A stretch of DNA of 64,000 nucleotides from Fructobacillus papyriferae (GCF_018437225.1 NZ_JAAMFI010000001.1:1-64000); one strand, 5' to 3'; counted from the stretch's first letter, positions 16,419-25,803 are shown. Made by a program: numbers and translations. Notes: a model not told the origin generated them from the sequence alone.

Positions 16419-17261
16419 ATGACAGATAAAAGTCAAGAATTGAAGCCTGTTGCTGATTTTATTCCAGAGAAGCGGCCGGATCGTTTCATTTATCAAATGG
16501 ACAATGATAAGCACGAAGTGGCATTGTCAACGGAGAAGCTCGAAGTTCGCTACGGGGACAAACTCGCTTTGTCTGAGGGGGATCTTTCGTTTGAGCGTTA
16601 TAAGATTACTTCTTTGATTGGTGCTTCTGGTTCTGGAAAATCGACTTTCCTGCGGTCTTTAAACCGGATGAATGACGGCGTTGCCAATGTTAGTGGACAC
16701 ATTTGGTACCGTGGCTTGGATATCAACTCGAAGGATATCGACGTTTATGAAATGCGTCGGCACATCGGAATGGTTTTCCAGCGGCCAAATCCCTTTGCCA
16801 AGTCGATCTACGATAACATTACGTTTCCACTAACAAGACGGGGAAAGTACACAAAAGAGAAGCTGGACGAGATTGTCGAAACGACACTAAAGCAAGCTGC
16901 TTTGTGGGATCAGGTCAAAGATGAGCTGAACAAGTCGGCCCTTGCTTTGTCCGGGGGACAAGCACAGCGTTTGGTGATTGCCCGTGCGCTGGCGTTAAAA
17001 CCAGACATCTTGTTATTGGACGAACCTTCTTCTGCTTTGGATCCAATTTCTTCTGCTAAGTTTGAAGAAACATTGCTTGAGCTAAAGAAGTATTACACCA
17101 TCATTATTGTCACGCACAATATGCAGCAAGCTGCTCGAATCTCTGATTACACGGCTTTCTTCCATCAGGGAAAAGTGGTGGAGTATGATTTGACTCGTAA
17201 GATTTTTACTCGCCCCAAGGTCAAGTTGACCGATGATTATATTTCAGGTAATTTCGGATGA
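16419..17261 (+). CDS. pstB: Phosphate ABC transporter ATP-binding protein PstB (copy 1)
   Basis: A 280-aa ATPase with Walker [10 protein letters not shown], the PstB segment [17 protein letters not shown], signature [15 protein letters not shown] and Walker [16 protein letters not shown]. An extra N-terminal stretch of about 35 residues precedes the ATPase core. The signature has AQR where copy 2 has the common QQR. It overlaps copy 2 by ATGA. Two adjacent pstB genes are common in Lactobacillales; which one pairs with PstCA under which condition cannot be read from sequence. Confidence 0.95.
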   Translation: MTDKSQELKPVADFIPEKRPDRFIYQMDNDKHEVALSTEKLEVRYGDKLALSEGDLSFERYKITSLIGASGSGKSTFLRSLNRMNDGVANVSGHIWYRGLDINSKDIDVYEMRRHIGMVFQRPNPFAKSIYDNITFPLTRRGKYTKEKLDEIVETTLKQAALWDQVKDELNKSALALSGGQAQRLVIARALALKPDILLLDEPSSALDPISSAKFEETLLELKKYYTIIIVTHNMQQAARISDYTAFFHQGKVVEYDLTRKIFTRPKVKLTDDYISGNFG

Positions 17262-18025
17262 CAAAAGAAAATAAAACGATCTTAGAAACGCGTAACGTCA
17301 AGCTTTGGTATGGAAATAAAGAAGCATTGCACGGCATCGATTTGGACTTTCCTGAAAAGGGGATTACGGCCTTGATCGGCCCTTCTGGTTCGGGAAAGTC
17401 GACTTACTTGCGTGCTTTAAACCGCATGCATGATTTGGAAGATAACATTACCGTAACGGGCTCTTTTAACTTCAAAGGTCAAGATATCTATGCACCAACG
17501 ACGGATACAGTTGACCTACGAAAAAAGATCGGAATGGTCTTTCAGCAACCAAATCCCTTCCCATTCTCGATTTATGATAACGTGGCCTTTGGCCTACGAT
17601 TGGCTGGCGTAAAGGATAAAGCTGTCTTGGATAAAGCAGTTGAGGAATCCCTCAAGGCGGCCTCTATCTGGGAAGAGGTGAAGGATAGTTTGAATAAGTC
17701 TGCTCTTGGCCTTTCGGGTGGACAACAGCAGCGTGTTTCGATTGCTCGTGTTTTGGCCACCCAACCCGATTTGCTGCTATTGGATGAGCCCACCTCGGCT
17801 CTGGATCCGGTATCCGCACATAACATCGAAGAAACCCTGCTCGAATTGCGCGACAAATACGCCATGATTATTGTGACGCACTCGCTCTCACAAGCTTCTC
17901 GAATTTCTGACCGGACGGCTTTTTTCCTAAATGGTGACATGGTCGAAACGGGGGACACGAGAAAGCTCTTTATCGACCCAAAGAAGCAAGAAACCGCGGA
18001 TTATATTTCCGGTCGCTTCGGTTAA
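17258..18025 (+). CDS. pstB: Phosphate ABC transporter ATP-binding protein PstB (copy 2)
   Basis: A 255-aa ATPase of ordinary PstB length, with Walker [27 protein letters not shown], signature [15 protein letters not shown] and Walker [16 protein letters not shown]. It starts within the stop of copy 1 (ATGA). It is closer to the family norm than copy 1, and the two differ along their length, so the duplication is old rather than recent. Confidence 0.95.
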   Translation: MTKENKTILETRNVKLWYGNKEALHGIDLDFPEKGITALIGPSGSGKSTYLRALNRMHDLEDNITVTGSFNFKGQDIYAPTTDTVDLRKKIGMVFQQPNPFPFSIYDNVAFGLRLAGVKDKAVLDKAVEESLKAASIWEEVKDSLNKSALGLSGGQQQRVSIARVLATQPDLLLLDEPTSALDPVSAHNIEETLLELRDKYAMIIVTHSLSQASRISDRTAFFLNGDMVETGDTRKLFIDPKKQETADYISGRFG

Positions 18026-18083
18026 GGTTGACTGTTTTGTCTTTGCATAGCCCACTTGGCTCTTAGTTTGAAAGGAATACACC

Positions 18084-18758
18084 ATGCGTCGATTATTTGA
18101 TGAAGAATTAGCTGATTTGGACTCATCCTTTACGGAAATGGGTGAAGAGGTTGCTAGGACGATCAAGGCAGCCGTTCAATCGTTTATTAAGCATGACCGC
18201 GAAGGGGCTCACAAGATCATTGACAACGATTATAAGATCAATGAGCGCGAAGCCGCTTTGGAAAAGAAAACCTTTGAAATGATTGCCTTGTACCAGCCAG
18301 TGACGACCGACTTGCGCGAAATTGTCACGATCCTAAAGGCGGTTTCTGTATTGGAACGAATGGGAGATCAGGCACGAAACATTGCCACATCAACGATTCG
18401 TGTGAAGGGGACCAAGCACATGCATCCCGTTGAAAAGAAATTGGGTGAGATGGGTGAACTGGTCGCTACAATGGTTTCAGAGGTCATGTCCTACTATGTG
18501 AAAAACGATGCCCTCGGTGCCGAAAACATTGCGGCTAAAAATCACCAATTATCCAATGCTGCCGCTAAAGTTCGGACTGATTCGGTCACTGGAATGAAAG
18601 AGGATTCAGACTTAGTTGACTCAGCAGCCGATTATTTGGTTATTGCCGGCTACATTAAGCGAATTGGCGATTACACGACTGACATCGCCGAATGGATTGT
18701 TTATAAGCGAACGGGTAAGATCATTGAATTAAACCCTGGTTACAATTACTTTATTTAA
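18084..18758 (+). CDS. phoU: Phosphate-signalling complex protein PhoU
   Basis: A 224-aa all-helical protein built of two three-helix PhoU repeats. Each carries the metal-binding signature (EREAALEKKTFEMIALYQPVTTDLREIV in repeat 1; AADYLVIAGYIKRIGDYTTDIAEW in repeat 2). It dampens Pst transport when phosphate is ample. The RBS GAAAGGAA precedes the ATG. It ends the pst operon before a terminator. No phoP/phoR pair is adjacent. Confidence 0.95.
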   Translation: MRRLFDEELADLDSSFTEMGEEVARTIKAAVQSFIKHDREGAHKIIDNDYKINEREAALEKKTFEMIALYQPVTTDLREIVTILKAVSVLERMGDQARNIATSTIRVKGTKHMHPVEKKLGEMGELVATMVSEVMSYYVKNDALGAENIAAKNHQLSNAAAKVRTDSVTGMKEDSDLVDSAADYLVIAGYIKRIGDYTTDIAEWIVYKRTGKIIELNPGYNYFI

Positions 18759-18769
18759 ACGATTTGTTG

Positions 18770-18794
18770 AAAAGCCCCTTTTTGGGGCTTTTTT
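18770..18794 (+). terminator. Terminator after phoU
   Basis: AAAAGCCCC / GGGGCTTTTTT hairpin with a short T-rich loop. Confidence 0.88.
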
Positions 18795-18865
18795 CTTGCT
18801 TTTAATTTTCCGACTGTCTGGTCTTTGGTATAATGAAGCTAGTAAATACGATTAAAGGAGTGCCT

Positions 18866-19219
18866 ATGCGCTTTATCATGCAAGCAGCCATCAACATGGC
18901 GGTTTTCTTGGCTTGTGCCCTGTTATTCCCGAATGGCTTTATTTTAGAAAACATGCTGGCAGCAGCAATTGCCGCCCTCGTCTTGGCGGCTTTGAATCAA
19001 CTCTTAAAGCCGGCATTGTTGATGGTGGCGCTGCCACTTTTGGTGCTTAGTTTGGGCGCGTTTTCTCTGGTGATTAACGCTGCAATGCTTGAGTTAACGG
19101 CCTACTTGGTGCCGGGCTTTGCCTTTGCAAACTTTTGGTGGGCCTTGCTTGTGGCCGTGTTGCTAACCGTTGCCAACTTAATTTTCATGGATCGGACTCA
19201 TATTGACATTAGGAGGTAG
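18866..19219 (+). CDS. YvlD/phage-holin superfamily IV four-TM membrane protein
   Basis: A 117-aa protein with four hydrophobic helices, matching the size and pattern of the YvlD family (Pfam 'Mycobacterial 4 TMS phage holin'). The family's asparagine/proline segment appears as LNQLLKPALLMVALPLLVLSLG. The ATG at 18866 is chosen for the ribosome site AAAGGAG 5 nt upstream; the frame is open further up, but an earlier ATG overlaps the promoter TATAAT (18829-18834). It overlaps or abuts hprK. The function in relatives is unclear; envelope-stress links are reported for YvlD-type proteins. Confidence 0.85.
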   Translation: MRFIMQAAINMAVFLACALLFPNGFILENMLAAAIAALVLAALNQLLKPALLMVALPLLVLSLGAFSLVINAAMLELTAYLVPGFAFANFWWALLVAVLLTVANLIFMDRTHIDIRR

Positions 19220-19223
19220 TCAG

Positions 19224-20189
19224 ATGGCAGTAAAAAAAGTAACTGTAAAAGATTTAGTCGAACACACGCGGTTAACCATTGTTTCTGGAGAAAAGCATTT
19301 GGATCGAACGATTCAAACCGCTGATATTTCCCGTCCTGGACTCGAAATGACGGGTTATTTCACCTATTATGCTCCCGAGCGTGTCCAACTTTTGGGTATT
19401 ACGGAGACGTCTTTTTCCGAGCGGATGTCACATGATGAATTGCTGATGGTTTACCGTAAGATGGCTGATGAAAAGACACCTGCCTTTGTTGTGTCGACGA
19501 ATTTGCCAATTGCCGATGAATTAAAGCAGGCGGCTGATGAAGCGGGCATTCCAATTTTGACGACTCATTTGACGTCTTCTCAGATTCTGTCGAACATGAC
19601 CTATTATCTTGGTGGCGAATTGGCACCAAGGCAGGCTGTTCATGGGGTTTTAATTGATGTTCATGGACTGGGTGTCTTGATTACTGGTGATGCTGGGATT
19701 GGTAAGACCGAGTCAGCTTTGGAGTTGATTCAGCAAGGAAAAGCGCGACTGGTCGCTGATGATCGGGTCGACATTCACCAAGAAGATGAACAACGACTAA
19801 TCGGTCAACCATCGGAAGTACTACAGAATCTGATGGAAGTTCGTGGCGTTGGAATTATTGACGTTCAACAGGTGTACGGAGCGGTTTCAGTTCGTTCGCA
19901 TGCGTCCATTCGATTAAATATCCACTTGTCTAACGGAAAGATTGGTGAAGAGAACTTTGACCGGCTGGGTAATGAAGATGAAACCTTGGATATCCTAGGC
20001 GTCAAAGTTAAAAAGATGGTGGTTCCCGTGACCCCTGGACGGAATACGGCGTCCGTCATTGACGCGGCCGCTGTCAAATTCCGCACCCAAAACATGGGCT
20101 ACGATGCCTTACAGACGTTGCAAGAACGGATGGATAAAGCCATGCAAAGTAACGAAAAAGAAGACGCTGAGGAAAAGAAACATGACTAA
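19224..20189 (+). CDS. hprK: HPr kinase/phosphorylase
   Basis: A 321-aa bifunctional enzyme that phosphorylates HPr at Ser46 and reverses it; it is the sensor of carbon catabolite control. The Walker A GDAGIGKTESALELI and the signature DGRVDI-like stretch (VADDRVDIHQEDE), together with LMEVRGVGIIDVQQVYG, are diagnostic. The ATG at 19224 follows AGGAGGTAGTCAG. Its last 8 bases overlap gpsA. In lactobacilli lgt often lies between hprK and gpsA; it is missing here. Confidence 0.96.
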   Translation: MAVKKVTVKDLVEHTRLTIVSGEKHLDRTIQTADISRPGLEMTGYFTYYAPERVQLLGITETSFSERMSHDELLMVYRKMADEKTPAFVVSTNLPIADELKQAADEAGIPILTTHLTSSQILSNMTYYLGGELAPRQAVHGVLIDVHGLGVLITGDAGIGKTESALELIQQGKARLVADDRVDIHQEDEQRLIGQPSEVLQNLMEVRGVGIIDVQQVYGAVSVRSHASIRLNIHLSNGKIGEENFDRLGNEDETLDILGVKVKKMVVPVTPGRNTASVIDAAAVKFRTQNMGYDALQTLQERMDKAMQSNEKEDAEEKKHD

Positions 20190-21192
20190 AATTGCAGTCC
20201 TTGGAGCCGGTTCATGGGGAACCGCCTTGGCCAATACCATGGCCAAAAACGAACAAGACGTCACCATCTGGTCACATAAAGCAGAACAAGCTAAAGAAAT
20301 TGCTTTAAAAAAGACAAATGCACGATATCTTCCAGGCGCCTCTTTGGATTCGAACTTAAAGGCTACAGACGACATGGCTCTGGCCGTTCAAGGAGCCGAT
20401 ATCGTGCTCTTGGTTGTGCCAACGAAGGCCATTCGTCAGGTTGCCAAACAGTTGGGCACCATTCTAGAGGAAAAGCGGCAACAAGTGGTTTTGGCTCATG
20501 CAGCAAAGGGGCTCGAGCAAAAGACTCATTTGCGCATTTCGCAAATGATTGAGGCCGAAATTCCAGCTGAATTTGTGACTGGCCTGGCGGTGATCTCTGG
20601 GCCATCCCACGCTGAAGATGTCGTAAAGGGTGACCTTACGGCCATCTCAATTGGGTCGACGGATGACGCGGCTGCCCGCCTTTTGCAGGCGGCTTTAGCC
20701 AACGAACATTTCCGTCCATACACGAATTCTGATTTGGTTGGCTCCGAACTTGGTGGCGCCTTGAAAAACATCATCGCCATCGGTTCTGGAATGTTGATTG
20801 GCAAAGGTTATGGGGCCAATGCGCAAGCGGCTTTGTTGACACGTGGCTTAGTTGAAATAAGAGAGGTCGGAAAAGCCTTGGGTGCCGAAGGAGAAACGTT
20901 CCTTGGCTTGGCTGGCATTGGCGATTTGATTGTGACCGGGATGTCACCCAACTCAAGAAATTACCGTGCTGGCGTTGCTTTGGCATCAGGGAAGCCCCTT
21001 GCTCAAGTTGAAGAAGAAATGGGGATGGTCATTGAAGGCGTAAATACCATTAAGGCCGTCGTTGACTTTGAAGAGGAATTTGACCTAGATTTGCCAATTA
21101 CGAGAACCCTGTACCAAGTCATCTATGAAGGCAAGACAATCGATCAGGGAATTAACGATTTGATGACAAGGCCCTTGAAAGCTGAAGATTAG
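20182..21192 (+). CDS. gpsA: Glycerol-3-phosphate dehydrogenase [NAD(P)+]
   Basis: A 336-aa enzyme that reduces dihydroxyacetone phosphate to glycerol 3-phosphate for phospholipid synthesis. The N-terminal dinucleotide site is VLGAGSWGTALA. The catalytic Lys lies in the GALKNIIAIGSGM segment, and the GLAGIGDLIVT motif follows. The start at 20182 overlaps the hprK end and is preceded by GAGGAAAAG; the frame is open upstream only because it shadows hprK. It supplies the substrate used by PgsA, encoded in the same window. Confidence 0.96.
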   Translation: MTKIAVLGAGSWGTALANTMAKNEQDVTIWSHKAEQAKEIALKKTNARYLPGASLDSNLKATDDMALAVQGADIVLLVVPTKAIRQVAKQLGTILEEKRQQVVLAHAAKGLEQKTHLRISQMIEAEIPAEFVTGLAVISGPSHAEDVVKGDLTAISIGSTDDAAARLLQAALANEHFRPYTNSDLVGSELGGALKNIIAIGSGMLIGKGYGANAQAALLTRGLVEIREVGKALGAEGETFLGLAGIGDLIVTGMSPNSRNYRAGVALASGKPLAQVEEEMGMVIEGVNTIKAVVDFEEEFDLDLPITRTLYQVIYEGKTIDQGINDLMTRPLKAED

Positions 21193-21262
21193 TGAAAGTT
21201 TTGCTATAATGGATAAGAACGACAGTCGTGCAATTCTGCGGCTGAAAAGAAAGTAGGATAGA

Positions 21263-22138
21263 ATGAAACCTGTACGTAAAGCCATTATCCCTGCCGCTGG
21301 TTTGGGAACTCGTTTTTTGCCAGCAACAAAGGCTTTGGCAAAGGAAATGTTACCAATTGTTGATACGCCAACGATCGAATACATCGTTCGTGAAGCCATC
21401 GCGTCTGGCATTGAAGACATTGTCATCGTTGATGGAAAGTCAAAGCGCTCCATCGAAGACCACTTCGATTCCAACCCTGAATTGGAAAACAACTTGCGTG
21501 AGAAGAACAAGTTGGAATTGTTGAAGTTGGTGGAGGAAACAACGGACATCAACATGTACTTCATCCGTCAGTCACGTCCAAAGGGCTTAGGAGATGCCAT
21601 TTTGACTGCTAAGAGTTTCATCGGCGACGAGCCATTCGTCGTTTTGCTCGGTGATGACTTGATGCAAGACGAAGAACCATTGACTAAGCAGTTGATTGAC
21701 CGATACAACGAAACGGGCGAATCGACACTGGCAGTAATGGAAGTGCCACACGATCGTGTATCTGAATATGGTGTGATCGATCCAGCCGCTAAGGTAAAAG
21801 AAGACGGGCTCTACCGTGTGAAGTCCTTTGTTGAAAAGCCAAAGCCAGAAGATGCTCCTTCTGATTTGGCTATTATTGGTCGTTACCTCTTGACCCCTGA
21901 AATCTTTGAAGAATTGGAACAGACAAAGCCTGGTAAGGGTGGTGAAATCCAATTGACGGATGCCATCGACACGTTGAACAATCGGCAACATGTTTATGCT
22001 CACAAGTTTACGGGTAACCGATACGACATCGGTTCTAAAATCGGCTTCTTGGAAACCAACATCGAATTTGGTTTGAAGCACCCACAGGTAAAAGACGAAC
22101 TGCGTGCTTACATTAAGGAAATCGCAGCTAAGTTGTGA
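21263..22138 (+). CDS. galU: UTP-glucose-1-phosphate uridylyltransferase
   Basis: A 291-aa nucleotidyltransferase making UDP-glucose from UTP and glucose 1-phosphate. The signature [25 protein letters not shown] is at the N terminus, and the segment [10 protein letters not shown] holds the metal-binding aspartate. An extended -10 (TTGCTATAAT, 21201-21210) gives it its own promoter with a leader of about 45 nt. The ribosome site is GTAGGATAG. With pgm further on, this gives the route from glucose 6-phosphate to UDP-glucose. Confidence 0.96.
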   Translation: MKPVRKAIIPAAGLGTRFLPATKALAKEMLPIVDTPTIEYIVREAIASGIEDIVIVDGKSKRSIEDHFDSNPELENNLREKNKLELLKLVEETTDINMYFIRQSRPKGLGDAILTAKSFIGDEPFVVLLGDDLMQDEEPLTKQLIDRYNETGESTLAVMEVPHDRVSEYGVIDPAAKVKEDGLYRVKSFVEKPKPEDAPSDLAIIGRYLLTPEIFEELEQTKPGKGGEIQLTDAIDTLNNRQHVYAHKFTGNRYDIGSKIGFLETNIEFGLKHPQVKDELRAYIKEIAAKL

Positions 22139-22139
22139 T

Positions 22140-22168
22140 AAAAAAGAGGTCTAGACACCTCTTTTTTT
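22140..22168 (+). terminator. Terminator after galU
   Basis: AAAAAAGAGGT / ACCTCTTTTTTT with a 6-nt CTAGAC loop. Confidence 0.9.
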
Positions 22169-22238
22169 AATTCGACAAATGTATTTTTAAGATATACAAT
22201 AGAACTGATGATTCATCCAAATGAGTAAAGGAGTGCTT

Positions 22239-23183
22239 ATGGCTGAAGAAGTGAAGAATTATGATGTCATTATTATCGGTGCTGGACCTGCCGGTATGAC
22301 TGCAGCAACCTACGCCTCCCGTGCGGAGCTAAAGACCGTAATGCTGGACCAGGGGATTTACGGTGGCCAAATGAACAACACGGCTGAAGTTGAAAATTAT
22401 CCGGGCTATAACAGCATCATGGGGCCTGACCTGGCTGAAAAGATGTACGCTTCTTCTACGCAATTTGGCGCAGAATATGCCTTTGGTTCGGTTACTTCTG
22501 TTGACGTGTCGGATCGCAAGAATAAGGTGGTGCACACGGACATGGGGGACTTCTCGGCGCCCGCTGTGATTTTGGCAACTGGATCGGAACACACACATCT
22601 GGGTGTTCCTGGAGAAGAAGATTACCAAGGAAAAGGCGTTTCTTACTGTGCCGTCTGTGATGCTGCCTTCTTCAAAGGAGAGCATGTTGTTGTTGTCGGT
22701 GGTGGCGATTCTGCTGTCGAAGAGGGCATTTTCTTGGCCAATATCGTCAAGGAAGTTACTATTTTTGTCCGTGGGGATAAGTTGAAGGCTCAGCCAATCT
22801 TGCAAGAACGAGCCAAGCAAAAGGATAATATTCGCTTTGTCTATAATACGTCGGTGACCGCGATCAACGGTAATGAAGAAGAGGTTCAGTCTGTTGATTT
22901 GAAGAACAATGAGACGGGGGAAACTTCTGTCTTTAAAACGGCCGGTGTGTTCATTTACATCGGATTAAAGCCGAATACAGCCTCTTTTAAATCCATGGGG
23001 ATAACGAACCAAAATGGTTGGATTAAAGCCAATGAACGCTTAGAAACGTCGATTCCGGGTGTTTTTGCAGCTGGCGATGTTTTGGAAAAAGACCTTCGTC
23101 AAATTACCACGGCTATTGGCGACGGCGGACTGGCTGGTCAAGAAGCTTATAACTATGTCTCTTCACTAGGTGATGAGCAATAA
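22239..23183 (+). CDS. trxB: Thioredoxin reductase
   Basis: A 314-aa NADPH-dependent flavoenzyme. It shows the FAD site IIGAGPAGMTAATYASR, the redox pair C137/C140 (CAVC), the NADPH site VVGGGDSAVEEGIFLA, and the C-terminal FAD motif VFAAGDVLEKDLRQITTAIGDG. The ATG at 22239 follows AAAGGAG; an ATG 18 nt earlier lacks a ribosome site. The promoter is TCGACA (22172-22177), 17 nt, TACAAT (22195-22200). It keeps thioredoxin reduced, which supports MsrA/MsrB encoded later. Confidence 0.96.
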   Translation: MAEEVKNYDVIIIGAGPAGMTAATYASRAELKTVMLDQGIYGGQMNNTAEVENYPGYNSIMGPDLAEKMYASSTQFGAEYAFGSVTSVDVSDRKNKVVHTDMGDFSAPAVILATGSEHTHLGVPGEEDYQGKGVSYCAVCDAAFFKGEHVVVVGGGDSAVEEGIFLANIVKEVTIFVRGDKLKAQPILQERAKQKDNIRFVYNTSVTAINGNEEEVQSVDLKNNETGETSVFKTAGVFIYIGLKPNTASFKSMGITNQNGWIKANERLETSIPGVFAAGDVLEKDLRQITTAIGDGGLAGQEAYNYVSSLGDEQ

Positions 23184-23192
23184 AATTGAGTA

Positions 23193-23221
23193 AAAAAAGC
23201 AACCCTGGTGTTGCTTTTTTT
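23193..23221 (+). terminator. Terminator after trxB
   Basis: AAAAAAGCAAC / GTTGCTTTTTT with loop CCTGGT. Confidence 0.9.
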
Positions 23222-23237
23222 GTATAAAGGAGCGCGT

Positions 23238-23508
23238 ATGCCAATTCAACTCATTGGACTTCCATTCTAACCGATCGAATGGAATTGATTGAATCAGTGC
23301 CATTCAAGCTATCATTGAAGGAAAAGTCGTTGCTCGAGTCGATATGCCGCCTTTGCGAAAAAACGCTGCCGTGAATGGGGAACAGCGGAGTGTCTCGAAA
23401 AAGCAGGCCTTATTACGCCGACAAAACGTCAACAAGCGTTCAGCTGCACATTTTGATATTGTGTTATTACAAGAAGTGTTTAACGCGCTGCTTTCATTAA
23501 ATGAATGA
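23238..23508 (+). pseudogene. Decayed small gene (frame broken), family not recognised
   Basis: A good start (AAAGGAGCGCGT then ATG at 23238) gives only MPIQLIGLPF before a stop. Another frame is open from 23293 to the TGA at 23508 and encodes about 71 residues (ISAIQAIIEGKVVARVDMPP at its start, ending in a helix-like segment LLQEVFNALLSLNE). This pattern of a start in one frame and a protein-like tail in another suggests a gene broken by a stop and a frameshift. It lies between the trxB terminator and a bidirectional terminator. I do not recognise the family. A real short gene starting inside the open frame is an alternative. Confidence 0.45.
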
Positions 23509-23512
23509 ATAT

Positions 23513-23549
23513 AAAAAGCGCCCTGCCATCGAATGGTAGGGCGCTTTTT
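23513..23549. terminator. Strong bidirectional terminator
   Basis: AAAAAGCGCCCTgCCAT / ATGGtAGGGCGCTTTTT with a 3-nt loop. It ends the leftward mdh operon and any rightward transcript from the decayed gene. Confidence 0.92.
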
Positions 23550-23561
23550 CATTTGAAAAAG

Positions 23562-23945
23562 TTATTTAACGATTTCACAGAATTCCAAGGTTACGCCGTC
23601 TGGCGTCCGAACGTTGAAGAACTTGATGCCGTGATCCCAGAAAGGCAAGTGTTGCACTTCTGAATCGATCAGGTCTAAGTCCATCTTCTTGGCTTCCTCA
23701 AATGCCTTGTCGGCATCCGTTGTGTTCATCGAGATGTGATTAATGGCACCAGGCTTACCGGTTCCTTCATCGGACAACCAGGTCTCGATAACCAAGTGGC
23801 CATATTGCATGAACTTGACGGGGCCAGCAGCAAAGTCACCGATCTTCTTAAAACCGATGCTTGACCAAAACTTTTCGGCCCGATCCAAATCAGTCGTAGG
23901 AATGCCTACGTGTTGAATATCATCAAAGTAATCCGTTAATGCCAT
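23562..23945 (-). CDS. VOC (glyoxalase/bleomycin-resistance superfamily) metalloprotein
   Basis: A 127-aa VOC protein with two beta-alpha-beta-beta-beta modules. The four usual metal ligand positions are all filled: H12 (QHVGIPTTD), E54 (LVIETW), H70 (INHISMN) and E121 (LEFCEI). It is therefore likely an active metalloenzyme (lactoylglutathione-lyase-like, or an epimerase or dioxygenase); the substrate is unknown. The ATG at 23945 lies 8 nt after AAGGAAG; a GTG three codons up is too close to it. It is third in the leftward mdh operon, 48 nt after the membrane-protein gene, so a role in ketose or mannitol metabolism is possible. Confidence 0.85.
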   Translation of the reverse strand: MALTDYFDDIQHVGIPTTDLDRAEKFWSSIGFKKIGDFAAGPVKFMQYGHLVIETWLSDEGTGKPGAINHISMNTTDADKAFEEAKKMDLDLIDSEVQHLPFWDHGIKFFNVRTPDGVTLEFCEIVK

Positions 23946-23993
23946 GTTGTGCACTTCCTTTTTCTTTTTTCTTCTACGAGCAGGTGAATGGAA

Positions 23994-24707
23994 TTAGTCA
24001 ACGGTGATTCCCTGGTGCTTTAACCCTGAGAAAATCCGTGTGTCAGCCCAACCAGTAATGTTTCCTTGGAAGAGGAAGGCAAAGACCGTTCCTAATCCAT
24101 AGTTTGAAAAGTCTGGTACGGCAATCAACGCGATAATTCCGATGATTGTTGGCGGAATGTAGGAAACCCACATTGCAATTCCGGCGTTGCCCTTGAAATA
24201 CTTAAAACGTAAGATCTGCATTAAGTCATCTGCAGGGTGCAACACAACGTTTGTCCGTTGGTAAATGGAAATGGCAGTTGCGATCAAGGCCACACCCAAG
24301 AAGTTCAAGAAGACGTACAAAACAACCATTGGCCATCCGTGTGCTTCTGGCATCCATTGGTTGAAGGCGTTGGAGAAAATACCAATCAAGAAAGAGAAGG
24401 GCAAGACGAAGGCGATGTTTCCAAAGAAACGAAGCCAGTCAATCTTGTGTTCCAACATCATGTTCATGATGGCGATCAAAACACCAACAGCGAAGAAAAC
24501 GACGGACAAACCGAGGGAAGTGTTTCCCATGAAGGAAATGTTCCAGCCGTTTTCAGCAGCTGTCCAGTAGGCAGATCCCAAAAAAGCGGGGTGGATTTTT
24601 TGACTCGTAGCAATCGTTAAGACGTTTCCCATGGCGTTAATCACCAAAGAGAAAGCGAAGTAGGAAAGGGTCGCCCCCCAGCCTAGTGTACGGGTGCTGT
24701 TTTTCAT
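23994..24707 (-). CDS. YczE/YitT-like membrane protein, possible fructose permease next to mannitol dehydrogenase
   Basis: A 237-aa membrane protein with about five or six hydrophobic helices, resembling the YczE/YyaS/YitT group. It lies 5 nt after mannitol dehydrogenase on the same strand, so the two are one operon. I recall a fructose transport protein called FupL from Leuconostoc pseudomesenteroides with a comparable setting, but cannot check similarity here. Uptake of fructose, the electron acceptor that Mdh reduces, would fit. No transport motif decides the matter. Its ribosome site lies in the end of mdh (AGAGG). Confidence 0.7.
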   Translation of the reverse strand: MKNSTRTLGWGATLSYFAFSLVINAMGNVLTIATSQKIHPAFLGSAYWTAAENGWNISFMGNTSLGLSVVFFAVGVLIAIMNMMLEHKIDWLRFFGNIAFVLPFSFLIGIFSNAFNQWMPEAHGWPMVVLYVFLNFLGVALIATAISIYQRTNVVLHPADDLMQILRFKYFKGNAGIAMWVSYIPPTIIGIIALIAVPDFSNYGLGTVFAFLFQGNITGWADTRIFSGLKHQGITVD

Positions 24708-24712
24708 AGGTC

Positions 24713-25729
24713 TTAGGCCTCTTCACCACCGACCTTAACAACGGCCTTTGAGACAACGCCCAACTTACCGTTAACAAAGTCGTCAACTTGTGCCAATTCG
24801 AGTTCGTGAGACATCAATGGCTTGATGTTCAACTTACCAGATGCCAAGAGTGCCAATGAGTCTTCAAAGGCGTTAGGGTTGATGAATGATCCTTGGATCG
24901 TCAATTCCTTTTGGAAGACTTCGTATGTGTTCATTTCGAAGCGAGCATCAGGACCACCAACACCAAACATCAAAACTTGACCACCACGGGCAGCTGATTC
25001 GATGGCTGATTCTTGCGTTTGTGGCATACCAACGGCTTCGATCACAATATCGTATTCTGATGAAGGGATCTTGTCGCCGTTCATCGTGTTGAACGTGTTC
25101 TTTACACCGAAGAGATCCTTGTTCATCTTCAACTTTTCATCAACGATACCGGCCAAGTCAACTTGGTGGATACCGTATGCTTGCAAGATTTGAACGAAGA
25201 GTTCACCCATGAAACCGTCTCCGATAACCAAAGCCTTTTGGTAAGGGGATGGCTTCAACAACTTCATACCGTGGATGGCACATGAGATTGGTTCAACAAT
25301 GGCTGCTGACTTCAAGTCAACGTTGTCAGGGATTGGGTAAACCACTTCTGCTGGGGCAGTGAAGTATTCTTCAAAACCTCCGTCACGAGTAACCCCAACG
25401 GCTGACAAGTTTTCGCACAATTCTGGACGGTTCGTGTGGCAGAACTTGCACTGGCCACAGTAGATGTTTGGATCGATTGAAACACGGTCGCCAACCTTCA
25501 AGTTTGTAACCGCTGAACCAACTTCCTTAACAACTCCAGAGTTTTCGTGGCCCAAAACGATAGGTGGAACAGCATCAGCTGATCCTGGTTCTCCGGCGTA
25601 AAGGGCGTGGTCGGTACCACAAACACCAGCGTAAGCCGTGTGAATCAACACCTCATTAGGCTTTACTTCAGGCTTATCAATGTTCTTGATTTCCAATTGT
25701 TTCTTTCCAGTTAAGACAAGTGCTTCCAT
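24713..25729 (-). CDS. mdh: Mannitol 2-dehydrogenase (zinc-dependent, MDR family)
   Basis: A 338-aa medium-chain dehydrogenase that reduces fructose to mannitol, regenerating NAD(P)+ in heterofermentative bacteria. Catalytic zinc ligands are C37 and H61/E62 (GHE). Structural zinc uses C91, C94, C97 and C105. The nucleotide site is [10 protein letters not shown] (about 168-177). From memory the sequence is very close to Leuconostoc mannitol dehydrogenases. The ATG at 25729 has GGAGG 8 nt upstream; 14 further codons are open but lack a ribosome site. A near-consensus promoter drives it. This enzyme is the main clue to the organism's fructose-loving lifestyle. Confidence 0.93.
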   Translation of the reverse strand: MEALVLTGKKQLEIKNIDKPEVKPNEVLIHTAYAGVCGTDHALYAGEPGSADAVPPIVLGHENSGVVKEVGSAVTNLKVGDRVSIDPNIYCGQCKFCHTNRPELCENLSAVGVTRDGGFEEYFTAPAEVVYPIPDNVDLKSAAIVEPISCAIHGMKLLKPSPYQKALVIGDGFMGELFVQILQAYGIHQVDLAGIVDEKLKMNKDLFGVKNTFNTMNGDKIPSSEYDIVIEAVGMPQTQESAIESAARGGQVLMFGVGGPDARFEMNTYEVFQKELTIQGSFINPNAFEDSLALLASGKLNIKPLMSHELELAQVDDFVNGKLGVVSKAVVKVGGEEA

Positions 25730-25774
25730 GACTTGATCCTCCAAATAAATTCTTTGTATTTCTTTACACAATAT

Positions 25775-25803
25775 ATATTAAACATTGAGCAAACTAATGT
25801 CAA
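25775..25803 (-). promoter_or_regulatory. Promoter of the mdh operon
   Basis: On the minus strand: TTGACA, exactly 17 nt, TAATAT. This is one of the strongest promoters in the window and suggests high expression. I see no clear catabolite-responsive element near it. Confidence 0.9.

Noticed and set aside
23304-23552. 82-aa minus-strand ORF
   Set aside because: It starts inside the bidirectional terminator and lacks a ribosome site.
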